From Lewinella sp. LCG006 (GTDB taxonomy: Bacteria; Bacteroidota; Bacteroidia; Chitinophagales; Saprospiraceae), in the NCBI RefSeq assembly GCF_040784935.1, contig NZ_CP160680.1, positions 124,001 through 188,000 on the forward strand: 64,000 nucleotides of DNA, written 5' to 3'. Position 1 is the first letter of the stretch, and each line of letters starts with the position of its first letter. Below the pieces are notes generated by a model that made no database searches, had not been told where the DNA came from, and was given only the letters and a program-made list of their open reading frames with translations. A program made the translations under genes and the position numbers. Positions 35,647-45,009 of the stretch are shown one piece after another.

Positions 35647-35746
35647 CAGCCCGTGTATTGATGTGGTGCCGATCGGCACCAGGCTGTCCGCTGCTTCGCT
35701 CCGGGCTCCGTAGTCGGGTATAAAACCCGACGCTACGGAGCCCGGA
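35647..35746. promoter_or_regulatory. Strong palindromes upstream of the SQR gene
   Basis: A perfect 16-bp palindrome GGTGCCGATCGGCACC (35665-35680), enclosed by ACAGCC/GGCTGT (35647-35652, 35682-35687), lies about 130 bp upstream of the SQR start. Next to it a long hairpin pairs 35699-35718 with 35724-35746 (CTCCGGGCTCCGTAG arms with a 2-nt bulge, then TCGGGT-ATAAA-ACCCGA). Either an operator or an intergenic palindromic repeat. A short ORF across it is not credible. The rest of the 432-bp gap has a GTACCCAGTACACAATACCC-type repeat at 35932-35967. Confidence 0.5.
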
Positions 35747-35967
35747 GTGGAGCGACTACTATCCTCGTATGTTTGTGACATGATCATTCCCTCTTAGGTT
35801 TAGCGGCCTAAAATAGTGATCTTACTTCTAGCAAAACAAAAAATCTTAGGTGTCCTTAGGTGCCTTATGTGGTTCAAAAAACCCTATGTGGGGAAAAACG
35901 GCACCCCGCACCAAAAGAAAATCAAAATACCACGTACCCAGTACACAATACCCAGTACCATCCACCC

Positions 35968-36498
35968 CTACTCCAACCGCAGATAATCCAACTCCAGGCG
36001 AAAAGTTTGAGCTTCTTTGTTACCGATCAGGAAAGCAACCTCAGCAAGTTGCTCGCCGGGGTAGTTGGGCATCCGCAATTTGCGGCCTCGGAAGGTGGGG
36101 TACATCTCGGCCAGAGGTACGGTGATTTCCTCCCATTCGCCGCTGGTAGTGAAGTAGTAAATGTAAGAATGGGCATCGTTGAGGCTGCTCTTGAAGCGGA
36201 GTTGATAGCGCCGCCCATCGCCCTTGAGCCGAATGACACAGTGGCTGTAATCCCCCACCGGAATAGCCGAAAAACGGTGCCGAACAGAGGAGAATCCACC
36301 GTTATTTTCCAGCGACACTTCACCATAAAACAAGCCATTACCAGCCTCATTGATTTTGAAGTGCCCATCCGAGCGGCCACCCATCACCACGTCATCAACA
36401 ACGCGCCAGGCAGCGAGATCAGTATCGATAGTAAAATCAAATAGCAGTGGTGCCGTAGCCATAAGCAAGAGATTGATGCTGAGAATTAGAGCTTTCAT
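35968..36498 (-). CDS. CIA30-family protein
   Basis: 176 aa from the ATG at 36498, which opens a signal peptide (MKALILSINLLLMATAPLLF). The domain shows AAWRVVDDVVMGGRSDGHFK and FYGEVSLENNGGFSSVRHRF, hallmarks of complex-I intermediate-associated protein 30, a jelly-roll related to carbohydrate-binding modules, ending FRLELDYLRLE. In bacteria the role is unknown; secretion suggests glycan binding. Its stop abuts a GTACC-type repeat. Confidence 0.82.
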   Translation of the reverse strand: MKALILSINLLLMATAPLLFDFTIDTDLAAWRVVDDVVMGGRSDGHFKINEAGNGLFYGEVSLENNGGFSSVRHRFSAIPVGDYSHCVIRLKGDGRRYQLRFKSSLNDAHSYIYYFTTSGEWEEITVPLAEMYPTFRGRKLRMPNYPGEQLAEVAFLIGNKEAQTFRLELDYLRLE

Positions 36499-36601
36499 GA
36501 CTATGAAATAATCCTTGGCCCAAATTGTTTCCCCTGAAGGCAAGATTTAGCCAGATGTAGGGGATGGCATTATAGTAGTGCATCCGAAAAAGTGTAAACG
36601 T

Positions 36602-36893
36602 TGTAAAAGTGTAAGGGTGTAAAAGTGTAATGGTGTAAGGGTAGGCTGTTCAATCTGACCTATCTGGGCTGAGACGTATTTAGCTTGAATTCACGCCCCC
36701 TGCCTGCTCGGCAGCTTCGCTGGCAGGGGTCGTGAACACAGCCCAAAAAGCGTCTCACCCCTTTACCACCAGATGGTACAGCCTAGGTGTAAAGATGTCA
36801 GTAGGAGCCATCAGAAGTAGTTGATGCTACTAGCGTCAATCAACCAACCCTTACACCTTTACACTTTTCAAACTTTTACACTTTTCAAAGTCT
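36602..36893. repeat. TGTAAGGG-arm repeat pair with palindromic core
   Basis: Arms of GTGTAAGGGTGTAAAAG units (36602-36642) recur in inverse at 36848-36893. Between them, TTCACGCCCCCTGCC pairs with GGCAGGGGTCGTGAA (36692-36735 region), nested within GGGCTGAGACG and CGTCTCACCC-like arms. The segment near 36810-36835 is homologous in inverse to 58395-58430 inside another copy of the family. This occupies most of the 507-bp gap 36499-37005, together with a TACCAAGTACAAAACACC-type repeat at 36971-37000. Confidence 0.65.
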
Positions 36894-37005
36894 GAAGTCG
36901 GAATTTTTGAACTCGCAAATCGCACGCACCCCGCACAAATAAACGGTTCTACTCAACCAAAAGGAAACCATAATACCAAGTACAAAACACCTAGTACTAC
37001 CTCCC

Positions 37006-38337
37006 TTACCGCTTCTTTTTCTTCTTCTTATTCCGCCGATCGGCTTTCTTGCGGCCGCGTTTTTCTTCGAGCTCGCGGCGGGTGAGTTTTACTTTGGTAT
37101 TTTTAAATTTCTTGTCGTGGAAGGCTCCTTCGCCACGAGGGGCCATCTTTACCCGCACGTTGGGTACCCGCAGGTTAGGCATCTCTTCGGGGATCAGCTC
37201 TTCCGACACTTCAACCTCCTCGGGCATAGGTAGGACCTCCACCGTTTTTTGCATCAACTCTTCTGCCGCCTCCAACCAAGGCTTTTCCTCATCGGTAACA
37301 AAAGTAAGGGCAGCCCCCTCCTTGTCCAATCGGCCGGTACGCCCGATCCGGTGGATGTAGTCTTCGGCCGCGGTAGGGGTATCCAGATTGATGACGTGCG
37401 AAACATCATCTATGTCCATCCCTCGTGAGATCAAATCCGTCGCAATGAGGATGCGAATTTCCCCGGCGTGGAATTTACGCAGCACTTCAAAACGGAAATT
37501 CTGACTCTTGTTGCCGTGGATGACTCCCATTTCTTCTTCAAAATCGGGGACCAGTTGCTCGTAAGCCATATCGGCCAGTCGCTTGCTAGGGGCAAAAACC
37601 AGGGTACGTTGGTAGGTCTCCTTATCGTGGAGCAGGTGCTGTAGTAAGTTGAGCTTGGTGCGGTAGTTGGGAACGTGATAAACCGTCTGGGTGATGTTCT
37701 CCAGCGGTGTCCCTACCCTGGCGGCCTCAATGATGACGGGGTAATCGAAGGTGGTATCAATCACTTCCTGCACATCTTCCGTCATGGTAGCCGAGAAAAG
37801 CAGGTTTTGCCGCTTCTTGGGCAGAATATCAATGATCTTCGTCAATTGGGGCCGAAAACCCAGGGCCAACAACTCATCAACTTCGTCGAGAATGAGGTGG
37901 CGAATTTCTTTAAAACGCAGTGCTCCCTGGAGGGCGAGGTCAAAAATTCGGCCAGGCGTGCCCACCAGCACATCCAGCCCGTCTTCTACGACCGCCTGAT
38001 GACGTTTCATGTTTACACCACCGTACACACCTACCACAACAACCGTCTGATAAGCAGTGATGCGCTCTATTTCTTCGACGACCTGCATGACCAGTTCGCG
38101 GGTAGGTACCATGATGAGCACCTGTGGTAGTCGGTGCTTCTGGAACTTCCACATCCGTAGTACCGGCAACAGGTAGGCCAGCGTTTTTCCGGTACCCGTT
38201 TGGGCAATACCGATGACATCTTTACCGGACATGATCACGGGAAAGGCACGCTCCTGAATGGGCGTTGGCGTCTCTAAGCCAGCTTCTGCCAGGGCTTTGA
38301 GTTGCGACTTCGAAAGGTTAAAATCTGTAAATTTCAC
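37006..38337 (-). CDS. DEAD-box RNA helicase with basic tail
   Basis: 443 aa. Q motif ETPTPIQERAFP, motif I AQTGTGKT, Ia PTRELVMQ, Ib GTPGRI, II DEVDELLALGF (DEVD rather than DEAD), III SAT, V IATDLISRGMDIDD and VI HRIGRTGR. Residues ~400-443 are highly basic, ending RRELEEKRGRKKADRRNKKK. The tail is typical of helicases that bind structured rRNA. The DEVD variant of motif II keeps the catalytic Asp-Glu pair. A standalone gene with a start immediately before the Q motif (MKFTDFNLSK). Confidence 0.92.
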   Translation of the reverse strand: MKFTDFNLSKSQLKALAEAGLETPTPIQERAFPVIMSGKDVIGIAQTGTGKTLAYLLPVLRMWKFQKHRLPQVLIMVPTRELVMQVVEEIERITAYQTVVVVGVYGGVNMKRHQAVVEDGLDVLVGTPGRIFDLALQGALRFKEIRHLILDEVDELLALGFRPQLTKIIDILPKKRQNLLFSATMTEDVQEVIDTTFDYPVIIEAARVGTPLENITQTVYHVPNYRTKLNLLQHLLHDKETYQRTLVFAPSKRLADMAYEQLVPDFEEEMGVIHGNKSQNFRFEVLRKFHAGEIRILIATDLISRGMDIDDVSHVINLDTPTAAEDYIHRIGRTGRLDKEGAALTFVTDEEKPWLEAAEELMQKTVEVLPMPEEVEVSEELIPEEMPNLRVPNVRVKMAPRGEGAFHDKKFKNTKVKLTRRELEEKRGRKKADRRNKKKKKKR

Positions 38338-38493
38338 GGCGCAAAGGTAGCAGTTTTTGGAGGAATTCTCGCTTTTTTAAACCAGATGAGGAAATAGAAG
38401 GGATGATAAGGAAAGGCTTAGACAGGATATATTCACGAATTCACCCGCTGGGGAAATGATTTTTCGAATCACCAACATACACCTAAGAGCATC

Positions 38494-40341
38494 CTACATA
38501 CCCACGATGACCTGCTCGAGGCTTTCGGCGGTTTCCAATTGGAGTTTCTTGCGCAGGCGGTAGCGGGCCTTGCGGACCCCTTCGTCAGAGATATTCAGCA
38601 TGGAGGCAATCTCCTTACTGCTGAGGTTCATGCGGAGGAGAGCGGCCATACGGATATCCGTTTTAGACAGTTTTTCGGCACGTTCGTTCAGGGTCTGAAA
38701 GAAGGAAGGGTTGTTTTCGATAAATACTTTGGTAAACTGATCCCAGTTGTCGTCCATTTGTTTTTCGATGCGCAATTTTGCATTCAGTTGACGAATGTCT
38801 ACGCCCTCCGGGCGGCGCGACAGCGCGGTAACTTTTTCCTGTACTTCGCGCAGGAGTTCATTTTTTTGGGAGAGGTGCAGTGCCTGCGCCTGCAGTTCAC
38901 GGGTGCGGAAAGCCAGTTGCTCCTGTAGCAATTCTTTCTCCAGGTTTTCGCGTTCCAGCTCAGCTGCGTGGCGGGCTTGTGCTTCGGCTTTACGCTTTTG
39001 CTCACGGTTCCAGATGCCCCAGCCACCTAGAAGGAGGAGGCCAATGATGGTGAGAAGGCCCCAACGCTGCCAGCGATCCAGCTGGGCTTGTTGTTCCAGG
39101 TTGGTAATTTCCTGGGCTTGCATTGTCAACTCGGCTTCACGTTGTTCTGCTTCATAGTAAGCTTGCAGTGCAGCTATTTCTTTGATTTTGGTTTCGTTGA
39201 AAACTGTATCACGGGTAGTGTTGTACAATTGAAAGATTTTTACGGCTTCCCCATTTAGTCCATTTGCGGCCAATACTTTGGCGTAGGTTTGCAACACGTT
39301 GAGATGAGTACTGGAGAAAGCTTGTTCCTTTGTGGCTTCATACGCAGATTGGGCAAACGTCAAGGCCTGTTGTGGTTGGCCGCTTTCGAGAAAAGTTTCC
39401 GCCAAAAGGCGTTTGATGTAAATGAATTGTCGCTCATTCCCTAAATTTTCGGCCATTTTCAGGTTTGGTTTTAAAACCTGTAGTGCTTCCGGAAAATTTC
39501 CCGCTAAAAGATACGCTCGTCCCAGTTGGGTCTCGGCATAAAGGGTCGCATTGGCATACCCTTTAAAAACAGCCAGAGCTTTGGGCAAACGATCCAGTAC
39601 GGCAGTCGTCTCCTTGGCATCCAACAAATTATTGCTCCAATTGACCAGTGATGAGGCGTACATCATCGTATCCTCTACCTCCAAAAAACCGTCAGCGGCT
39701 TCCAACAACAAGGCAGCAGCCTGATCATTTTCGCCAATCCCCTGGTACGAAGTGGCCAGTTGAAATTTTATACCGTACAAGCGATGAGCATCCGGACTGG
39801 CGCGTGCGTAAGGTTCGGCCTCCCTCAACAATTCGATGGCTTTACGATCTTGGTAAACCTGCTGAAAATTGCCGGCCAACTGGATGAGTGTAATGGCAAT
39901 AAAGCTGGAATCCTTGCTGTATATCGCCCATTCCAAGGCTTTATCAAAGGCTGGAAAAATACTATCCATTTGCCCTAGCCTACGGTAAGCGCTGGCCATT
40001 TCCCGATAAATCCGATTGGTCACCGTAGGGTGTTGCTGCCCATTGGTAACCCTTATTGCTTTTTGGGCGTAAGCCAAACGATCCTTCATATCCCCGTGAT
40101 AGTCGAGCATATTGCAAACCTCAAAATAGGTCATCGCTAAAAGCGTATCTGTATCACTTTGTTGGGCAAGGGCTATAGCAGCATCAAAAAAACGGTTGCA
40201 GTCCGACTGCTCACTTTTTAAACATTCCACAGCAGCACTGATCTTTTCCATAATAGGATCAGGTAAATCATAGACTGTTTCTTGGGCAAAAACGGATGAG
40301 CATCCCCCAATAAGCACCAATAAGGAGAGTACGTATTTCAT
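38494..40341 (-). CDS. Membrane TPR regulator with LuxR-type HTH
   Basis: 615 aa. Signal peptide MKYVLSLLVLIGGCSSVFAQ, a TPR-like helical array over residues ~30-390 (for example AIELLREAEPYARASPDAHR), a transmembrane helix at ~425-443 (WGLLTIIGLLLLGGWGIW), a coiled coil of about 90 residues, and a C-terminal LuxR-like helix-turn-helix (LSKTDIRMAALLRMNLSSKE then IASMLNISDEGVRKARYRLR). This is the common Bacteroidota layout in which periplasmic TPRs sense a signal and the cytosolic HTH acts at DNA. No partner kinase is adjacent. Confidence 0.88.
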   Translation of the reverse strand: MKYVLSLLVLIGGCSSVFAQETVYDLPDPIMEKISAAVECLKSEQSDCNRFFDAAIALAQQSDTDTLLAMTYFEVCNMLDYHGDMKDRLAYAQKAIRVTNGQQHPTVTNRIYREMASAYRRLGQMDSIFPAFDKALEWAIYSKDSSFIAITLIQLAGNFQQVYQDRKAIELLREAEPYARASPDAHRLYGIKFQLATSYQGIGENDQAAALLLEAADGFLEVEDTMMYASSLVNWSNNLLDAKETTAVLDRLPKALAVFKGYANATLYAETQLGRAYLLAGNFPEALQVLKPNLKMAENLGNERQFIYIKRLLAETFLESGQPQQALTFAQSAYEATKEQAFSSTHLNVLQTYAKVLAANGLNGEAVKIFQLYNTTRDTVFNETKIKEIAALQAYYEAEQREAELTMQAQEITNLEQQAQLDRWQRWGLLTIIGLLLLGGWGIWNREQKRKAEAQARHAAELERENLEKELLQEQLAFRTRELQAQALHLSQKNELLREVQEKVTALSRRPEGVDIRQLNAKLRIEKQMDDNWDQFTKVFIENNPSFFQTLNERAEKLSKTDIRMAALLRMNLSSKEIASMLNISDEGVRKARYRLRKKLQLETAESLEQVIVGM

Positions 40342-40402
40342 AGGAAAATGTTGGTTTTAGTAAAATAAAGATAAAACATACCTAGGAACTCCTCATTTTC
40401 TA

Positions 40403-40588
40403 CCGGGATGGCTTATTAGCTGGAGCAGGATGATACAAGCGTATGAAGGTACTGGCATAGGTCTGGCCATTTGCCGAAAGATCGTGCAAAAGATGGGCTG
40501 AATCCTCAAAATTTGTGCTGAAGAACAAGGAAGTACTTTTGTCTTCACGATACCTATTGACAAAAGAAAGACCGACCTGGCCCTCTAC
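40403..40588 (+). pseudogene. Histidine-kinase C-terminal remnant
   Basis: Reads MIQAYEGTGIGLAICRKIVQ, then KMG, a TGA at 40499-40501, and continues in frame ILKICAEEQGSTFVFTIPID. YEGTGIGLAI is the G2 box of HATPase domains and GSTFVFTIP the last strand of histidine kinases. Only this end remains; it is interrupted by a stop and runs up to the MITE at 40589. Confidence 0.75.
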
Positions 40589-40590
40589 TA

Positions 40591-40749
40591 TACCCGTTAC
40601 TAAGTGGTCTGGGACATTCTCACTTGTCCTTTTCTACTCTGACTGCGTTAAAAAGCCTCGCCGAAGCTTAGGCTTCGCCTACGTTTTTCGCCTTGTCAGA
40701 GCAGAAAATGACGTTGCGATAATATTCCCAAACCACTTAGTGCCGGGTA
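40591..40749 (-). mobile_element. 159-bp MITE, copy 2 (TA target duplication)
   Basis: Inverted relative to the element at 7858-8016, same length, about four differences. Begins TACCCGTTACTAAGTGGTCT, ends in CCACTTAGTGCCGGGTA, flanked by TA at 40589-40590 and 40750-40751. Non-coding and internally palindromic. It follows the histidine-kinase remnant directly. Confidence 0.85.
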
Positions 40750-40798
40750 TAAAGTCATCAGCAATACAGAAGTGAGCGTCTCCTCGCATTAAATCAAG

Positions 40799-40987
40799 GT
40801 GAGGTTGGTGCACAAAGCTCTTGAAAATGAAAGAATCCCGACCCCCAACCTCACTGTATTAAGTACTTAGTACTAGGCACTCAGATGGAAAAACTATTTT
40901 AATCCAAGTACACAGTACCCAATACCAAGTACCGTGAGATTGGGGAGCATAATCAATTGATGAACAGGCTTCCCCCCCAACCTCACA
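40799..40987. repeat. GTGAGGTTGG inverted repeats with GTAC-type repeats inside
   Basis: GTGAGGTTGG (near 40799) is the inverse of CCCCCAACCTCAC (near 40845-40857) and of a second copy ending at 40987. Between them are AGTACTTAGTACTAGGCAC and CCAAGTACACAGTACCCAAT, members of the same GTAC repeat family seen at 35932 and 36971. It ends 5 bp before the stop of the GH13 gene. Together with the kinase remnant and MITE it accounts for the 650-bp gap 40342-40991. Confidence 0.5.
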
Positions 40988-40991
40988 TTTA

Positions 40992-42485
40992 TTACTCTTT
41001 TTCGCGGTGCAGCACGTGGTAAGACCAGGGTGCCATTTTGGTGGCCCAATTTTGTGTCAGCGTCGTCTCTTCCCCTGAAAATAAATCAGCGTAGGTTCCC
41101 TCAAAATTATCGCCGGTTAATTTCAGGGCTTGCTCCTGTGCAGATAGATTGATGATGACCACCACCTTGTCTCCGTTCTTTTCTCGGGTAAAAGCATAGA
41201 TATTTTCATCATTTCCCGTCGGGATTTTCACCAGTTCGCCACCGGCTTCACCATTCCAGAGCGCCTCGTTGCGATGCTTAAGATCGAATAGTTTGTGGTA
41301 AAAATCGGCGTAAACGTAATTGCCCCACTCAATCTCGTCTTTCTCAAAGAATTCGTATTGTTTATCTACCGCCGATTCCATACCGGTGTACAACAGCGGC
41401 ATCCCATCGAAGGTCGCCGTTAAAACCGCAAAAGCCAGGTGACCATCTCCCATTCGCTGAAACTCCGTACCAGCCCAAGCGTTTTCGTCGTGATTGGAGG
41501 TAAATTGCATAAAGTAGCCTTGATGGTAGTCCTCCTTGTTTTGAGCAAGGATGGCATCAATATCGAGAGCAGTTTTGGGTTCCATTTGCTGGTGCTCAGT
41601 ATCTACCAGGTTCCCCTGCACCAATTGCTTGTTCTCACTGCGATTGGCCCCTTGGTATTTCGCAATTTCATTCAATAAATGGTGCATTTCCCAGCCGTAA
41701 TCCATGACAAAACCGCCACTATTTCGCCGATCAGGGATAGCTGATTCAGCCAGCATAAACAAAGGTTTAATTTGGTAGAGTTCACTATTGCATTCTTCCC
41801 AGAAATCCAAGGGCACACCATGAGCAACATCCACCCGGAAGCCATCAATACCAATGTCCTTCACCCAAAAAGCCATGGCATCAATCATTGCCCGGCGCAT
41901 CTCAGGATTGTCATAATTAAGATCCGCTACGTCTGTCCAGCCCCATGACTCACCCGTTTCTGGATTGATAGGGTCAACGATATTACCTTCGGCGTCCTGG
42001 GTATACCAATCTGGATGTGCCGTAATCCAGGGGTTGTCCCAGCCGGTATGGTTGGGTACCCAGTCAATAATACAATACATCCCTTGGTCGTGAATGGCCT
42101 TTAGTAAGGCTTTAAAATCATCCATTGTCCCGAAATCTGGATTAACATCCAAGTAATCGGCTACAGCGTAAGGGCTGCCCAAGCCTCCTTTTCTCCGAGC
42201 CACTGACACCGGATGAATAGGCATCAGCCACAGGATATCTACCCCCATTTCTTTGAGCCGAGGTAGATGGCTGGCAAATGCATTGAAAGTCCCTTCCGGT
42301 GTATAATGCCGCAAGTTGACTTCATAAATCGTAGCATTTTTTTGCCAATCTGGCAGGCGAGGCATTTCTACTGCAACTTCTTCGACAACTGTGGCATCTT
42401 CTGTCTTCTCCGTTTCTTTGCAAGAAAACAGGAAGCAAAAGAGAGCAAAACTCAGCAATGAATAACGAAAAAAAGAACCGTTCAT
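40992..42485 (-). CDS. GH13 alpha-amylase-family lipoprotein
   Basis: 497 aa. Lipoprotein signal with lipobox FLFSC (Cys22). GH13 barrel motifs: DWVPNHTGWD at 141-150, GFRVDVAH with nucleophile Asp219, acid/base Glu247 in FMLAES, and transition-state Asp333 in SNHDEN. C-terminal beta domain ends ATKMAPWSYHVLHREKE. It should hydrolyse or transfer alpha-1,4-glucans at the cell surface or in the periplasm. It follows a small gene and a GH3 gene on the same strand (13 bp and 1 bp gaps), suggesting one glycan-degradation transcript. Confidence 0.92.
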   Translation of the reverse strand: MNGSFFRYSLLSFALFCFLFSCKETEKTEDATVVEEVAVEMPRLPDWQKNATIYEVNLRHYTPEGTFNAFASHLPRLKEMGVDILWLMPIHPVSVARRKGGLGSPYAVADYLDVNPDFGTMDDFKALLKAIHDQGMYCIIDWVPNHTGWDNPWITAHPDWYTQDAEGNIVDPINPETGESWGWTDVADLNYDNPEMRRAMIDAMAFWVKDIGIDGFRVDVAHGVPLDFWEECNSELYQIKPLFMLAESAIPDRRNSGGFVMDYGWEMHHLLNEIAKYQGANRSENKQLVQGNLVDTEHQQMEPKTALDIDAILAQNKEDYHQGYFMQFTSNHDENAWAGTEFQRMGDGHLAFAVLTATFDGMPLLYTGMESAVDKQYEFFEKDEIEWGNYVYADFYHKLFDLKHRNEALWNGEAGGELVKIPTGNDENIYAFTREKNGDKVVVIINLSAQEQALKLTGDNFEGTYADLFSGEETTLTQNWATKMAPWSYHVLHREKE

Positions 42486-42498
42486 AAAACATGATTTA

Positions 42499-42735
42499 TT
42501 ATTGATAAATGCCGGTTTTAAAAGGAGTCGAACAAGATAGGGAAATTTTCAAACCATACCCCCGATAGAGGTTACCATAAAAGCCCTCTTTCATCCCTAA
42601 GGCTTGCTCCATTACAAAGTGGGCCAGATCGTGGCCAGACAAGTCAGGGCCTAAATCAGCTACTAGCAGCTCTCCGTCCTGGCGTTGGTAGGTGAGCTGG
42701 CAGCGGCGTTCTTTCTTGGTGAATCTGATGATCAT
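42499..42735 (-). CDS. Small HDLAHFVME-motif protein, perhaps truncated
   Basis: 78 aa. Starts MIIRFTKKERRCQLTYQRQD and contains LSGHDLAHFVMEQALGMKEG, a motif I associate with a small uncharacterised bacterial family that is usually longer. After YRGYGLKI the sequence loses that character and ends TPFKTGIYQ, so the C-terminus may be lost or replaced. Read in transcription order it lies between the GH3 gene (1 bp upstream) and the GH13 gene, so it is probably cotranscribed. Function unknown. Confidence 0.6.
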   Translation of the reverse strand: MIIRFTKKERRCQLTYQRQDGELLVADLGPDLSGHDLAHFVMEQALGMKEGFYGNLYRGYGLKISLSCSTPFKTGIYQ

Positions 42736-42736
42736 A

Positions 42737-44926
42737 CTACCAGGTAAATCCCTTCTCCTGGCGAATATCGCGGGAAGAGCTGCCTACCATAATCGTAAAA
42801 GCCCCTGGCTCCAATACCCATTTCTTTTGCTGATCATCGTAGTAGGAGAAAGCGGCCTCGTCCAGCGTCAAGGTCACGTTTTGGCTAGCCCCTGGTTCGA
42901 GTTTTACCTTCTGGAAGGCTTTGAGCTCTTTCGCAGGGCGCTCCATGCTTGCTTCGTTGTCTTTGACGTAAACTTGCACTACTTCTGCACCTTTACGCTG
43001 GCCGGTATTGGTAACTTTCAGGCTCACGGTTACGGTTTTGCCCTCCTTGCTTACCGTGAGGTCATCGTAGCCGAAAGTAGTGTAAGATAAGCCGTGACCA
43101 AAGGCAAAAGCAGGTTCCACATTATAGGTATCAAAATAACGATAGCCTACAAAAATGCCATCGGTATAATTCTGTTCCAGCGACTCAAACCCGGTAACGG
43201 CCAGCTTGTGGGCAGGGCTGTCTTCCAACTTCACAGGGAAGGTCATCGGCAATTTCCCTGAAGGATTGAGCTTGCCGAAAAGGATATCCGCCAGCGCATT
43301 ACCGCCTTCCATGCCGGGGTACCAAGCCTGTATAATGCTTCTGGCTTTACCTTGCCACTTGCGCATATCAATCGGCCCGCCCCCCATGAGTACAATTACC
43401 GTATTGGGGTTGGCAGCCAACAGTGCCTCAATGAGTTCATCTTGCCCGAATGGAAGTTCCATACTCGCTTTGTCGGTAGCTTCTGCATCGTAAGCGTTGT
43501 CGTTCCATTCGTCACTGAAGCCGTGAATCCAGCCGCCTACGTAAATGGCTGCGTCGGCGTCCTTTACTTGCGCAACAGCTGCTGCAATGAGGTCGGCATT
43601 ACTGCCTCCTTCCCGACTAACGGTGTAGCCTTCGGCATAAGTAATGGCGGTATTTTCACCCAAGAGGTTTTGCAAACCTGCTATTGGTGTCACTTCGTAG
43701 AAGGCTTTCACCTGTGAGCTTCCGCCTGCTCCGGCGTGCTTGCGGGTAGCGTTGGCACCCACTACCGCCAGTGTTTTGGTAGCGGATTGCTCCAAAGGCA
43801 GGATGCCGTCGTTCTTAAGCAAAACTATCGCTTCGTCGGCAATCTGTCGAGCGATCTTTTGGTGCGCTGGTGTATTGTAAGCACCTGCCTGGCGTTCACC
43901 GAAAGCGTTGATTCGGAACATGGTACGCAGTAGGCGACGTACTTTTTTGTCGATCAGTGCTACATCAATGGTACCATTATTCACCAAGGTAACCAGGGTA
44001 TCTCCCATGTGGAACTTCCCGTAATCCAGGTTTCCGCTCCCTAGCATAGGCAGGTCGGAACCCATTTCCAGATCGATGCCAGCATTGACAGCTTCCATGG
44101 TATTCTTCACCGCGTTCCAGTCGCTGATGACGGCGCCATCAAAGCCAAATTCTGTTTTTAAGATACCATCCAGGAGGTATTCGCTGTGTGCGCAGTAATC
44201 GCCTCGAAATTTGTTGTAAGCAGCCATTACGGTATAAACACCTCCTTCCTGCACGGCAGCTTTGAAGCCCGGCAGGTAAATTTCGTACAGGGCACGGTCG
44301 CTCATTTCGACATTCACCTTTTCACGTTCGTACTCCAGGTTGTTGGCTACGAAGTGCTTGGCACAGGCAGCTACGCCCTGGTCTTGTACTCCTTTTACGT
44401 ACCCAACGGTCATTCGCGCGTTGAGGTAGGGGTCTTCGGTCAGGTATTCAAAGTTGCGACCATTGAGTGGGCTACGAATGATATTGAGACCAGGCCCCAG
44501 GATGATGTCCTTGCCGCGGTAATTGGCTTCGCTACCCAATACACTTCCGAAAGCATAGCCTAGATCGGTATTCCAGGTGGCCGCTAGTGCCGTACCCACA
44601 GGCAGATATGTACTACTATCTCTTACCCCTTCGTCTTTGGCCCAGTCGCGGCCGTGTTCGTGGCGCACCCCATGAGGGCCATCCGACATCACAAGCTCTG
44701 GTATCCCCAGGCGTTCTACACCTCCACTGGTAAAGGAAGAACTGGCGTGAATCATACGTACTTTTTCTTCCAAGGTCAGCTGGCTCATCAGCGAATCGAT
44801 GGCGGCTTCTATGTCTGGTGCTTTTTCGGCTTCTTCTTCTTGAGCAGCAGGTGCTTCGCACGTCAGAAACAGCAGTGGAAGTGCCAACAAGCCCAAGAAG
44901 AGATAATTTTTTAAGGAATGGATCAT
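42737..44926 (-). CDS. GH3 beta-glucosidase-like lipoprotein
   Basis: 729 aa, full family length. Lipobox FLTC (Cys23). GH3 N-terminal barrel with MSDGPHGVRHE, KHFVANN (190-196) and the nucleophile Asp269 in GAVISDW. The second alpha/beta domain shows ILFGKLNPSGKLPMTFP, and a fibronectin-III-like domain closes the protein (VTNTGQRKGAEVVQVYVKD). It would remove terminal beta-linked glucosyl or similar residues from oligosaccharides in the periplasm or at the surface. With the GH13 gene downstream it makes a small glucan-use cluster without SusC/D partners in view. Confidence 0.93.
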   Translation of the reverse strand: MIHSLKNYLFLGLLALPLLFLTCEAPAAQEEEAEKAPDIEAAIDSLMSQLTLEEKVRMIHASSSFTSGGVERLGIPELVMSDGPHGVRHEHGRDWAKDEGVRDSSTYLPVGTALAATWNTDLGYAFGSVLGSEANYRGKDIILGPGLNIIRSPLNGRNFEYLTEDPYLNARMTVGYVKGVQDQGVAACAKHFVANNLEYEREKVNVEMSDRALYEIYLPGFKAAVQEGGVYTVMAAYNKFRGDYCAHSEYLLDGILKTEFGFDGAVISDWNAVKNTMEAVNAGIDLEMGSDLPMLGSGNLDYGKFHMGDTLVTLVNNGTIDVALIDKKVRRLLRTMFRINAFGERQAGAYNTPAHQKIARQIADEAIVLLKNDGILPLEQSATKTLAVVGANATRKHAGAGGSSQVKAFYEVTPIAGLQNLLGENTAITYAEGYTVSREGGSNADLIAAAVAQVKDADAAIYVGGWIHGFSDEWNDNAYDAEATDKASMELPFGQDELIEALLAANPNTVIVLMGGGPIDMRKWQGKARSIIQAWYPGMEGGNALADILFGKLNPSGKLPMTFPVKLEDSPAHKLAVTGFESLEQNYTDGIFVGYRYFDTYNVEPAFAFGHGLSYTTFGYDDLTVSKEGKTVTVSLKVTNTGQRKGAEVVQVYVKDNEASMERPAKELKAFQKVKLEPGASQNVTLTLDEAAFSYYDDQQKKWVLEPGAFTIMVGSSSRDIRQEKGFTW

Positions 44927-45009
44927 ACGAACATTAGGTTTAAAAGATTAGCAATGGTAACAGCCTGAACTTAGTGTCATCTTAACAAGAACCAAAGATA
45001 AACGAAATT

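Noticed and set aside
35599-35787. 62-aa minus-strand ORF upstream of the SQR gene
   Set aside because: It lies across two strong palindromes and has no protein-like motif; the structure explains the open frame.
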